Positions 35,397 to 46,791 of a stretch of 64,000 nt of DNA are shown in pieces. The stretch covers positions 25,296,001 through 25,360,000 of the forward strand of contig CM114271.1 in the NCBI GenBank assembly GCA_050084515.1, written 5' to 3'. The first letter of the stretch is position 1, and the number at the start of each line of letters is the position of its first letter. Origin of the DNA: Blasia pusilla. Taxonomy: Eukaryota > Marchantiophyta > Marchantiopsida > Blasiales. The notes below the pieces were generated by a model. The model was not told where the DNA came from. It saw nothing but the letters and a program-made list of their open reading frames with translations, and searched no databases. A program made the translations under genes and the position numbers.

Positions 35397-38300
35397 AACC
35401 GTGCTTTCCAAATGCCCCCGGAACCGGTGAACGGACCAAAATCACGGACGTGGACTCATGGACGGTATCGGGCCCGGTTCAAATGGCTCGGAAACGGGGT
35501 CCCTGCTGGAAACGAATCGCGGACACGGACGCGTGAGTCACACGGAGTCATGGACCGTCTGTTGCGAGACAACCGGCGGTTGGAAGTCCGTGGTATCATC
35601 TTTCGAGCTCCGCGCTAACACACTGCTGGTGTGTTAGCGCGGACCTTGAACAATAGTACGACCGGCGTGATCGGCGCGATGTCAAATAGCCTTCCCAGGT
35701 GGGGCCACCGACGTGGCAGTAGGGTGAGGTGAAAACGCGTCACAATTCACCGCACCGGGAAATAAAAAAGTGGGTCGTGCTGGCGTTCTGTGCAAGTGAA
35801 GCCGGCCGCCATATTTTAAAACTTTCCGAATTCCTATCCGACATTGTAAGCGAATTCACGACGTCGAAAACATGTGTTTTGTCAAATTAAAAAATCGTGA
35901 ACACAGTCCGAAGATAGCCGTCAGGAAGAGCCCGGCGATAGGACGCAGATCCGATCGTCGTAGAAAGTTCGGTCATCCCTACCTTAGGATCCTGGACCTT
36001 CCGGGCCCCAAGGTAGGGAAATACTTGGGATGGATGAGTGGCCGAGCAACAGCGCAAGGAATACCTGCCGGCGCATCCGTCAGGCCTACAGCCTGCCGTG
36101 CCGGACTGGGGGAAACCAACAGTCAGTATGGGGCTTCTGTTACTTTTGTTTCTCCGAGAGCTCAAAAATACGGATCGGACGTTCAGCCGATCATGATCCC
36201 GCTAGTACGATAGGTGACGAGAGAGTAAAAGAGTTTCAGGGACACATTCATTCTTGCTTTTCGGGAGTAATTTGCAAATTTTCGCTCTTAGGATTCTCCC
36301 CTGTTATGGCGGGTCGTGTGCGGGGGCCGTGTGAACACCCTCTTTTGCTGGGACCGAAATCCTGAAATCCGGCCGCCGTGTCGAAAAGCTACTCAGAAAG
36401 ATACGTATGAACAGCAGCGGCGCGTAGTTTTTCCATGGAAGAAAAACATTTGTAAAGGTTTGAAAGTCAGATATGTCATTTAGATTTTTTCCCAATTTGT
36501 TGTGACTAGGGCCTTTTCCATGAAAGCAAGCACTGAACTGCGGAGCGATCGATGGATGAACCATGGTTTAAAAGGATCCTTCTAACCGATATAGCACAAT
36601 ATCTCTGCCGGCGAATAGTCAAATGCCGGTTGTGGGACTTATGCAATAGTGTTTTACTTATCACTTTTGTACTTAGTTTCTATATTAAACACGGTCAGGG
36701 GTTCTCTCCGAATCAGGCAAAGAGAACCTTTCTAACATCGGAGTGCTCTGAAGTCTGGCTGCTTTTGGAACTTTCATGAATACTGTAGAGCAGGCACTCG
36801 ATCTTGTCTTGTTGTCAGCCTTGTCCCAAAGGGCTCGAAAGTCGCCCAAATAATGTCTCTTCCAGTTGAAATTCGGTGCAGTGAACTGTGACGATGTTTT
36901 GATCCGTGGGTAGCAAGGATCCATGAGAGCAAGAAATGGTGGGGACGACGAGGGACTCTATTCGCAAATAAATGAAAGGGTGAGACGAGAATCGGCTTAG
37001 AAGTTGCCTGAGGAACCTGTGCCTTGATACAATCCTTGTGCTTATTGGGACGAATTTAGCAATGGTGGGACACGGAATAGGTTTTGGTTATGATTGTGTT
37101 TGTCAGAGTTGACGGCCCGCAGTGAACGAAAAGACGCATGTGCCTAGGTCACACGACACATGCTAAGGCCTTCTCGATTTCACCTCTCTGAATCGACGAA
37201 ACCAAATGGTTTTTTTGTGGGGATCAATGTCCACCGCCGTCTCCCATGAAAATTTCAGATTCATGGGAGACCAGTAATTGTGGTCTACACAAACATGCTT
37301 CGTTCGCGCTGCGCCTGATGATCGAATGCGTGGGGGTTGGGTTTGGTCGGCTGCGCTCGACGAGTGTTCTCTCGCCAGAAAGATCGGTGAAGAATGTTCA
37401 CCGAGAGCATCGCCATGATTGCCAACATGCTACCAGAGGTATTGAGGGTCACTCGGTGCATGACCACCGAGGGTTTGCGATCGACTGGTCAGGCGCTGCC
37501 CGATGTGCAACACCAGCGCGCAGCGACAACTGTTGAGACACGAGCACTTATTCGTTCGGTCCATCCCGCGTCTGGAACCGGACAGCTTTCCTCGAATCTG
37601 GAGCCCCTTCCCTCGTGACAACCATACGGAGCATCGGAGACGCTTTTCAAACACACCCGGACTTGGACTCAACCATTCCGTGTTCGCAACACCAGCACTC
37701 TTTGTAAACAAAATTCAGGAATATTAGATTGACACGTATTTGAAACTTTCGAAAGCTTTCATACCTCAATCAGGAGTTTCCTGTCACATCTTAAAATTAG
37801 TAAATTCCCGAGTCTTGTGCCTGCTCCCTCAAGCAAGACCGAGTTCTGTTCCCTTAAGACTGGGACGCAGCACTTCGCGTAGGACTGGGAATCTGGGATG
37901 GAGCGCGTCAGAAGCACTTCACATAGGACAGGGATGGAGAACTGGAACGTGATCTCTGCCGGGACTCCATTTTTACTGTTAGCTACGATGTTTCCAGTTC
38001 ACCGAGCGATTACTCCATGAAACAAACCTCTCAGCCTTCAAACCTTCATTTCCAACGATTTCCAAAAAACGTCACGCATGAAACACCTTTCGCACTTCGT
38101 GGACCACTATTTGAGTCCTCCTCTAGGACGGGTTTAGAGAATCCTTCCTCCCGCTTTTGACACTTGTCCTACGAGGGTTCTTATGGGGTTGACGCGTGTA
38201 AATTTAAAGTTGAAGTGAATGAGCAGGGAAGGGGAGGAGGGCTGGCGATGAATTATTATTATTTTTCAATTTCAAAATTGTTGTACGTGCATAGCGCGGG

Positions 38301-38620
38301 CAGTACTTTAGTCCGCAGTGATCCTTGCACGCACGCACATGAAATTCCGGAGCTCCCAGCCAACAACTCCACGGCGTCACACCCACACACATCATGCCTC
38401 AATGAACGCCTTTGGACGATCCGTGTTCACGACAAGCGTTTCACTGGGGACTTCGTCGCCCACCGACCGATGGCCACAGCGCGGATCGCATCTCAAGGAA
38501 TCGGACACGGCATCTAGCGAAGGCATCTAGTAGCAGCTCGCGAACGACGATTCGGGTGCCACAATCTCTATCTTACTAAGATAGATCTTACTAAGAGAAA
38601 ACAAACCATGGTTATAGGCA
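35397..38620. other. CpG-rich region with no assigned gene
   Basis: Base composition changes sharply at 35.4 kb: CpG words are frequent, unlike the surrounding AT-rich, TpG-rich repeats. Open frames of 70-117 codons occur (35872-36213, 37246-37536, 38164-38517) without recognisable domains. CpG retention suggests unmethylated, genic or regulatory DNA, perhaps the promoter and 5' end of the gene at 38.6 kb or a non-coding RNA gene. I cannot decide. Confidence 0.4.
35609..35643. repeat. perfect 15-bp hairpin, 5-base loop
   Basis: TCCGCGCTAACACAC (35609-35623), loop TGCTG, then its exact reverse complement (35629-35643). No T-run follows, so a polymerase III terminator is not indicated. It could be a cruciform or a target of a DNA-binding dimer. 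Confidence 0.9.
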
Positions 38621-40502
38621 TTGCTTTGTTGTGCCACAATCTTTTAGGCTCATTTTGACCCAGTTGAACTGTTGCTTTCACATGAAAGCGAATCTCGAGT
38701 GTGTTCCAGCAAGCATGCTATCCATGGCATGCCGGGCTTGGGAAGGGAAACAAGTGGATTGGGCCACATATGTCTATCGCAAGCTGATGCTTGACATCAA
38801 AGGGGTATAACGACCTAGAGCGAAGAAGGAAAAACAGAGAGAAAGCGGAGTGGGGGTGTTGTTGACCATCTTATTCAACCACGGGGATGAAACGCCTGAG
38901 GTGGTAACCGTTGCAGTTGCAAAGCTCATCGCCTTCCCTGATGGAACACGACCCGACAGCCGATTGGGGCAAGGTGATGGTAGTACTGCACAACAAAATC
39001 CGCATGAATTGCAACTGAAAGCTACAGGCCGGGCAGTTACTAGGGCTAAAGGAAAACGCGCATGCGATTCAGCTAGGGCTTCTAATGATCATGAAGAGAC
39101 GTCAGGACCTCTGTTCATAAAACTGAAAATTCCAGAGAGGAAAAGAAATGCGAATGTTGATGTCCATCATGAGAGAGTTCCAGATTCTGAGGATAATTCT
39201 GACTTTGTGTCTCCCCCGCACAAAGCAAGGAGGAAAAAAAAGGCGCATAAGGAAGATGGAATGAATGACACCCTGCGCCAAGAATCTAATTCCAGCAAAG
39301 TAAGTTTTTTCATTCTTTGGACCTTTCAGATAAGAGCTACTTCGTTCTTTTCGACAAATTTTCACAGCTTTGACTAATGTCAACTCTCCCTCCACAGCCT
39401 TCAAAACGTCAAAGCTCAAGTTTAGTGTGCAAGGGCATCCAGAGTGGGGTTGCATCAGAGGAGCAGGTGTTATTATCCACATCCTTCTTTCTACTGTATA
39501 ATTCTTTCATTGCGGCTATTTCTTCTCGGTTATTCACAGTTGCGGATGATTTTTTATTTATCATGGCTACTTTCACTTCATGGTGGCTATTTAGAGTTTC
39601 GTGAGTTTCAGTTTCCTTCGGTTACTTTCCTCTCCTGCTGGTTGTTTACAGTTGCGGATATTTACACTTGGTTGCGGTTATTCTCGGCTCAAGGCGGCAC
39701 TTTACATGTTCTTGCCGCTAAATTCAGATTTGATTTTGTGAATGGTTTGGTTAGGGGAAAGGGCCAAATGCAAGGCCTCGACGGCCTAAGTTGACAATAA
39801 GCAGGTTGGGTATCACCAACACGGTGCCGAAGGTGGAGTTCCCGCTTCTTGAAGGGGAGAAGGCATATGATAAGCACATTGCTAGAAAGGTGAAGGAGGA
39901 AATCACCCCTGTAGATGGTGGTGGTGCTCGTGATTCTAGACGAGTACTTCAAACCAATGTAGAGAATGTAGTACAAAGTCAAGATGCTATAGTTGAGGTG
40001 CTAGACGAGTTAAGGCAAGAATTGAAGGAGAAGAGAGCAAGCAGGGAAGAGAGAGATAGAGCAGCAGATGTCATAAATCTGGATGGCAGTGATTCAGATG
40101 AAGACCTTGGGAAGGCCCCGAGTTTGGCTATGTCCAGCCCTCATGTTCCAGCTTCACCTACTGGAGATGATGGAGTTCAACATACCAACCAGCAAGACCA
40201 TACTATTGACAATCTGGAGTGGCCATCACAGGCATTTGCAAGTATTGCAATGTCAGATTGGAATACGCAATGACTTGCAACATCAGGAACTTGGGATCTT
40301 CCTACAGAATCCCAATGGGGTCCGGGGGGATGACGCAGAAGCACCTATAGAGGGAGGCAAGAAAGAAATTTTTTTTAAACCTACAACAGGCACTCCAACG
40401 GACGCTACAACTGAGGCAAGGGGAGAGGACGGACTTCCACAGAGGAATGAAAGAGAGGGAGTTTCGAAGCCAACAAATGTGAAAACACTATTAGTGGACT
40501 GA

Positions 40503-40868
40503 GATAGCCAAACAGCAGAGACGATGCTTGTCGGTAGGGGTTCTCAAACGGCTGATCTGATCATGATTGAAAGGGATGTGCAAACGTTTCATGCTTTGCT
40601 CATCACGAGGGGTTCTCAAACAAATCAGGCACACCTCATCAATAGATTATGCCAAACTGAGATTGTTCTAACACTGGATCAGGGAGTGCAAACATGCGAA
40701 GCGAGTGGAGAACGGCTCATGGTCACCCGGGGCTCGCAGTATGAGGTTGTACAAGTGGTCACTCGTCTTTGCCAGACAAACACCATCTATTCTCATGATC
40801 AACAAGTGCAAACGGAATTACATCCCATCGTGCTAGATGGGTATACTCAAACCGAGGGTCGTTACTTC
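40503..40868 (+). repeat. coding 36-bp repeat array: ten 12-residue units centred on xQT
   Basis: In the frame starting at ATG 40524, glutamines of the motif fall at residues -4 (before the ATG), 8, 20, 32, 44, 56, 72, 84, 96 and 109. The spacings are 12, 12, 12, 12, 12, 16, 12, 12 and 13. Nine are followed by Thr and one by Tyr. Cores are DSQT, GSQT, DVQT, GSQT, LCQT, GVQT, GSQY, LCQT, QVQT and YTQT. A higher-order order SQT-CQT-VQT occurs twice. [TSVC]QT is the anchor of dynein light chain LC8-binding motifs. The match is by motif only. Confidence 0.8.
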
Positions 40869-41276
40869 TCATATTATGATGATATTGGTGGTGTCAAACG
40901 AAGACCACCATTGCTAAGTGAAGAGTATTGGTACTCAGGTGAAGGGGTTGAGGAGAATGGTGGTTGTGAATGGCGGTTAATTAACCTGCGATCGAAGGCA
41001 AATCGTTCAATACCTGGAAATATCATGGACCCATCTTGTCCTGAAGGCGTGTATGTTCCATCTGAGAACTTACTTGGCAGGAGAGTTCGAGATACGTCCG
41101 CAGCAAATGATGGGAACGCACACTTTGAGAAAGTTAGTGGAGAAGATTCACATGAACCATCAACCACTGAGGTGAAGAAATTCATAAAACTCATCCCTGA
41201 CCTGAAACGATTTATAGTTGAATATCACTTGTGCTTACGGCTACTTTCCAAGGAGTCCAGATCTTGGCTACTTTGT

Positions 41277-41810
41277 GTGGTGGCGGCTATTTACAGATTT
41301 CTATGGTGGGGGCTATTTATTGATGTTACTTCTGGTTAGGACCTACTGCATTGTGGCTATATTAAGGAGTCCAGATCTTGGCTATTTTGCGGCTATTGAC
41401 ACAGAGCATGACCTTGTTTATGGTTTATGTAGAGTGCTAAGCTAGTCATTGGTTCTCATAGAAGATTGTTGTTAATGTACATGGACTCCTATTTCTATGG
41501 TGGCGGCTATTTACAGATTTCTGTGGTGGCGGCTATTTATCGATGTTACTTGTGGTTAGCTCCTACTGCATTGTGGCTACATTAAGGAGTCCATGTCTTG
41601 GCTACTTTGCGGCTATTGACACACAGCATGACCTTGTTCTTTTCTGGTAGATGTAGAGTGCTTAGCTGGTCGTTGGATACATAGTAGATGTACATGTACA
41701 TGGACTCCTGTTTCTGTGGTGGCGGCTATTTACAGATTTATGTGGTGTATTGATGTTACTTGTGGTTCGCACCTATTGCATTGTGGTTACACTGTGGTTG
41801 AGATAGAGCG
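41277..41810. repeat. intronic tandem repeat, period about 220 bp, 2.4 copies
   Basis: TGGCGGCTATTTACAGATTT recurs at 41281, 41501 and 41720 (spacings 220 and 219). In between, the words GATGTTACTT, ATTAAGGAGTCCA, TGCGGCTATTGACAC and CATGACCTTGTT keep their order. It lies within the last intron of the Gln-Thr repeat gene. The same short word (GCGGCTATTT and variants) also recurs in the second intron (39.5-39.7 kb) and just after the gene. Confidence 0.9.
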
Positions 41811-42520
41811 TGTTTCGTCAATAAGACATCTTGTTCTTCTGGGTAGGTAGAGCTTTGTTAATGTTTTATAGGGGGCAGCGGAGCATATTTACAACACCAA
41901 GGTCTATTTGCATGTACATGCTGGATGTTGTAGAGGTAATCTGAGAGTGCTTATGAGGGCCCTTGCGGCTATATACAGTTACCATTGGATTGCCACAGTA
42001 CTTACGACAATGTGTACTCCTCATCTCGGTTGTGGGGTCTCTTGTGCAGGATACCAAGGAAGAAAATGATCTACCAACTTCATCAATACAACAAAATGAA
42101 GCAGAGGTTGTTGATGAGCGGATATTCCAACTCTGCATGGAATATGTAGGTGTGAAACCGGAACATTCCTTGCATCTACATTGCTGGGAGGAAAAAATTG
42201 ATCGAAAGGAAAGAAGCTTGGCTAGACTAGACAAGTATTTAGATGTTCTTGAAAATAGACACACAACTTTGATATGTGAGAGGGAGGAACTATACTCAAA
42301 CCTAGGACTATCAGGTTATGACTCGGCAGGATTATGGTTGGAGGCATTGGAAAGGGTATCCGGCATGAGAGAGTCTATTTCGAGGAGTTCAGCATTTCAC
42401 AGTGAACTCTTTAAGATGTTAGGAATCTCAACAGAAGAAGGAGACAAGGAATCCGCCCGAGCAAATGCTCTTAAGGAAATAGGGGGATTGAAGAGACTTG
42501 CTGAAAGTCCTGCAAGGTGA

Positions 42521-45120
42521 TAGTACATCATTGTATACAATCTAATGTTTTAATACACGTTTTTGAGAAATTTTTGAGGATATATGTTTCTGTGTGCATA
42601 TTATCCCCAAGATTCATGGGTGCTACATTTAATGAGCAACATTTGACAAATCTATCCTATTTCTCTTTAGTCGCACTCTATTTCTCTGTAGCCGCAGATT
42701 CTCTATAGCAAATAGCTCACAATGACGGTTGTTCTAGCCACTCTGTATTTAGCCGCAGCTCTCGATTCAAGCTCTGTAACACCCTACATGCGTCGTCGCC
42801 CTAAAGTCTTTTCCACATGATCACCTCCGTCTCCTACATGACCCTCGAACAGACCCCTCCATTAGGAATGATAATACTCTCAAACTAAATTATATTTACG
42901 TATTTAGACGCAGGTTTCTCTTGCGGCTAAATAATTGTCTTTCCCGCCATTTTCTATTAGGTGTCATGCCTCCTACTACCTACTGCGACCACGCGCTATG
43001 AGAAAAACACCGATTCTGCCGGTGCCGACACAAATCCTTACCTGCTGGAGCTTGTAAAAGGGCCTCTTAAGTGAAAATAGTTGGGGTGGGGCTGCCCTAG
43101 GCACAAAAGATCGATTGGGGGCCGCTTAAGCGAATAGCTCGAAAATCGTAGATCTCAATAGGCGAGAGTTTAAAACCAGATACATACTTTCAAATAATGA
43201 TGTAGATATGATGAGCATTAGTTTAACTACTAGGAAATCTTGTCATGCATAAGGAGCTAATGATGCCTAATTTGAATTACCCATCATTATTCACCTCTAA
43301 ACTACCCCAAATAAACCCCGTCGTAGATGTCGTCCTCTACTTCAGCTTGCTTCACCCCAAAGCATTCATGACCTTGAGTTTTACAAGCGGAAGTCTTAGT
43401 CTCGTAGAGCAAGTCCCAAAGTCTTAACTGGTTGCAAGTTGCACGGGTAGTCGAGAAGCCACCAAGCGCTAATTAGGTCAAGTCTCTCCAAGTGTATACT
43501 ATCTCCCTAGGAAGCCTTTTCCCTGAGCCTTGACCAATTTCCCCAAGTCGCTCACTTAAACTAGAGCGCATTGGTTAATTCCTCAAGATACGTCCCTAAG
43601 CTCAAACTTGAAACACGACAAAAAAATTCATCTTAATTAGTTCTTGGTTCAAAGTCTTGAGTGGGTAGAGAGAGAGTGTGTGTGTGTATGTCCCCCTATA
43701 TAGATACTTCTAAAATTCTCCCACGAAATCCTAACTTCCCCATTATTTCCATGTGGACATTAATTTTGGCCCTCAACCCAAACGTAGTTTTTGACTTGCA
43801 AACCAGTGCTTAATTAGTGATCCATCAAGATGGCTTGGCGGAGGCTTCTTGCAACTCATGCAACTCTCGCCTCCCCGAATGCATCTTGGAGCTTGGACTC
43901 ACATTTTATGTGTTTTATGACTACTAGACTAGCACCCATCTTGACTCCCCGTTTGCCATCTCATGGTTATCGTGTTGTGCTTTGCATTTTTTGACTAGTC
44001 TCGTGGTATCTCATCCATCTTGACTACTTATGTATTCCTTGCTTCTCGCCCTTGATTTTGCGCTTGGCTCCAATGTCTCAAACGTGCTTGCCTTGCCTTT
44101 GTCCGCGCGAGTAGCTACACCCCTTTCTAATCTAAGGCTAGTCATAAGACACATGCGTGTCTCTCCTAGTGTTAGTCCCACGACTGTATTCCATTGCCCT
44201 TCCTACTAGTTCCTAGTCTCTTGGCTAGCTAGTCTCAGTGTCGACTTTGGTGAGTCACACCAATGTCTTTCCTCCTTGTACCCGCAATTATGATTTGCTT
44301 TGTAGGTCCTCGCTAGCTGGTAATTGGGCACCATAGACTTAGCTATTCAAGATACTCCCCACTTAGTTGAATCCGCATCTTTGTCGACTTGAATTAGGAT
44401 CCCCTAAAGATACCATAAGCAATCTCCTTCCCATGGAAAAAATCCCCTTGTTGGAAATAAGGGTTTGGAGCATGTGCATATGACTCTAGTGTATTTGATG
44501 CTCCTCCTTGTTTAGAAACATTTAAAACAAACACAGGCCGTGCATATAAAACGAGAAACTTGAAAGGGAAGAGATTTTGTAGAAGTATCTTCATACATAA
44601 TAATACTCAATAGGATATAATAAAACAAGTATCGTATACTCCTAATTGGAATCCATATATGGCCGTTGTGAAGGAATAAAACTCCTTGCCCGTTGTGGTT
44701 GTCATGCTAATGGATAAGGCCATGAACTAAAAAGTTATGGTGGAGGTGTAGGGACAAACCATCTTCATGGAGTAGGGTTCCATTGCATCATGCTTGGATC
44801 CTATCCCAACCCAAGATATGATGGTGGAGACACACTCCCTCTTCCTACACAACCATTATTTGTTACCAAAAGGTGGCATGTTCCAACATTTAACCACATA
44901 CTTAGGGGTTTCACAACCTGGATCCCTGAATCCCTCTGCTCTCTTCCCATCATCCCCTCTGGCCTATTTAAGTAGGGTAAACTTCTAAAAATGTGCATGA
45001 AATTGTATCAAACTTGAATACTATCAAGTTACCTACAATAAAGCTATCACATGACAATACATCAAAATTATTAACAAAGATATGTAGTGAATAAACACTT
45101 CAACAATATCGGTTCATTTG
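42521..45120. other. intergenic DNA, nothing recognised
   Basis: A few TATTTAGCCGC words continue to about 42.95 kb. Beyond that there are only short open frames without domains and a short TG run at 43675-43690. Confidence 0.45.
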
Positions 45121-45499
45121 TTGGAGGACTACGAGAAGGATCTTCATACTCTTGAAGCTCTAATATATATTGAGGGTCTTCACTAAAAGGCACAACATGA
45201 AGCAGATCGAGTAGACGAAGATTATGGTTATTTTATTCAATTTTTCTTTTTGAACTTGGAAACACCTAGATTTTATAATCAAAGACTCTGCCTTGGTTGT
45301 TTCTTGGATGCCTCCAAAATAAGATATGATATCTTTTTCCTCATGTGAGACTTCTCGCGTTTGTTGTGACTTCAGCAATCCAAGATCAGCAATTGCAATT
45401 AGGAGTAAATAAGACGTGCAATATCACTCATAATATTCCCCAAAATTCCAAGTATGAAGCATATCAGTTATCCCAAAAAAAGATTTATGATAAAAGGAC

Positions 45500-46065
45500 A
45501 CTACCAGAGATAATAGCTTCAAGAGCCTTTCTCAACCTCTCATTTTCCTCATGCATAAGTTCATAAGGGTTCCCAAGAAGGTCCTCCTCAAGATTTGAAT
45601 GTGTGTCATCGAGCGACTCTAAAATACTCTAATCTGATGTACTTATCCAATCCCGCTTACATATTTCCTCTCTATCATTGATATATACAATTACTCTTTA
45701 GCTTAGAGAGTTTCGTCTTCTCATCCATTGGCCTTAAGAAAAAGGCAGATACAGGTCCCCCTTGATTGAACTTCAAGAATCTAGTAAACATGCCAAGCTA
45801 CTCATACCCCTCATTGGACTCTTCATTCAATGAGCCAATTTCTGAACATACATCTAGAACGGCTACACTGGCAAAGTCTCTACGTGCTATGGCCATTTGC
45901 TGACCACTTAGCTCTATGGCTCCAAGATTATTCAATATTGGAAATCTATCAGGCGAGTGCATAGGAGCCTCAAGACCACAATAGCTTTCATTATCCCCAT
46001 AGTTGAAATTAGACTCCTCTGCAAATACTTGGCATTCCCTAGCTTATGTTTGCAAGACCACTTTC
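45500..46065 (-). pseudogene. unrecognised coding fragment next to CACTA remnant
   Basis: A minus-strand frame is open for about 100 codons from about 46065 to a stop near 45767. It reads through with sensible composition (for example LNNLGAIELSGQQMAIARRD and ASVAVLDVCSEIGSLNEES), then continues after the stop as FTRFLKFNQGGPVSAFFLRP. A second block at about 45500-45640 (EEDLLGNPYELMHEENERL) ends at a splice-donor-like GGTAGT. I do not recognise it. It lies directly downstream of the DUF4218-like block and may be part of the same CACTA element or a captured gene. Confidence 0.4.
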
Positions 46066-46179
46066 CACCCACTTCCTTCACTAGCATCACGAAAAAAATA
46101 CTTTGCTCAACTTGAGTAGGTTTACAAGGAAAAATTTTAAACATTTGGAATGATGGTTTAAAAGTTAAAGGTTACAATG

Positions 46180-46515
46180 GAGTTGCGCTTCCGTATTCCT
46201 CGCCATCATCCCAAACCCATATCCTCAGACTTCTGAAAGCCTCAAATATCTTCATAAATTTTGTAACAAATCCCATGGCCTTATCCTCAACATAACCTGA
46301 TGCCATATATGAATCCCTTTGATTGACCTCTTATCTCACATCGTAATTGTTCTCATATATCTTTCCATCGGGTACATCCATCGACATGCCACTAGTCCAC
46401 AAGTATCAAGCTCTTATACAATATGGATGAGTAAATATGTCAAAACATCAAAGAACGTACGAGGGAATTGTATCTCTAATAGACACAAGGTCACAAGAGT
46501 ATCTTCGTAGATCCT
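46180..46515 (-). pseudogene. CACTA (En/Spm) transposon protein, DUF4218-type region, decayed
   Basis: Minus-strand frames read ETLVTLCLLEIQFPRTFFDV, LTYLLIHIV, CGLVACRWMYPMERYMRTI, SYMASGYVEDKAMGFVTKFM and VWDDGEEYGSA. These match in order the conserved block of plant CACTA proteins (C-LE-FPP-FFD, HL-HL, GPV--RWMYP-ER, EGS-AEGY--EE-, R-WD--E). One frame change near the RWMYPMER segment and a stop break it. The TNP2 catalytic domain is not seen upstream, where a hAT-like element begins. Confidence 0.8.
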
Positions 46516-46647
46516 CTCTAGTTGGGATGGATTACAGACTTTGACATATGAGCTTCTCATGACCTTACTTGATCTCATGATAGTCATTCACACCTCTTCT
46601 TTCATGAGTCCATATAAGGAATAAGATTCGATAGAAGGAATATATAC

Positions 46648-46670
46648 CGAGGTTGCACGGAAATGGATTA
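46648..46670. mobile_element. left end of an outer CAAGGTTGCA element (split by a second copy)
   Basis: CGAGGTTGCACGGAAATGG is a family left terminus. 144 bp further on another complete member (46792-47257) is inserted. The right end of the outer copy was not found. Confidence 0.5.
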
Positions 46671-46791
46671 GTCTATCTATGGGACAGACATGTCAAAGTG
46701 AGCCCCGACATGGGTCTTTTTGATGCCCAAGTTGCCTACACGGGCTCCAAATGCGCAAATAGGTGTTGGCCAAAGAGTTACAGACATGCGG

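Larger units (their letters stand above)
38621..42520 (+). pseudogene. unrecognised multi-exon gene with tandem 12-residue Gln-Thr repeats, apparently inactivated
   Basis: Proposed coding blocks: 38621-39299, 39398-39466, 39755-about 40270, about 40287-41171, 42050-42520. Junctions AAA|GTAAGT, CCACAG|CCT, CAG|GTGTTA, GTTAG|GGG, GAG|GTGAAG and GTGCAG|GAT are all phase 0. Order: an early WATYVYRKLMLDIKG block, basic HKARRKKKAHK (nuclear signal), coiled coil near VLDELRQELKEKRAS, an acidic SUMO-interaction-like DVINLDGSDSDED, the Gln-Thr array, and a helical C-terminus (EEKIDRKERSLARLDKYL). A TAA (38808-38810), a frame change near 40270 and a TGA (40500-40502) interrupt it, so it is a pseudogene, or has unrecognised introns or assembly errors. 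Intron 4 holds a 220-bp tandem repeat. I do not recognise the family; it may be host or transposon derived. Confidence 0.55.

Noticed and set aside
37246-37618. Overlapping plus-strand frames of 74-96 codons in the CpG-rich region
   Set aside because: No frame shows consistent codon pattern, domain or splice sites. Reported only as part of an unassigned region.
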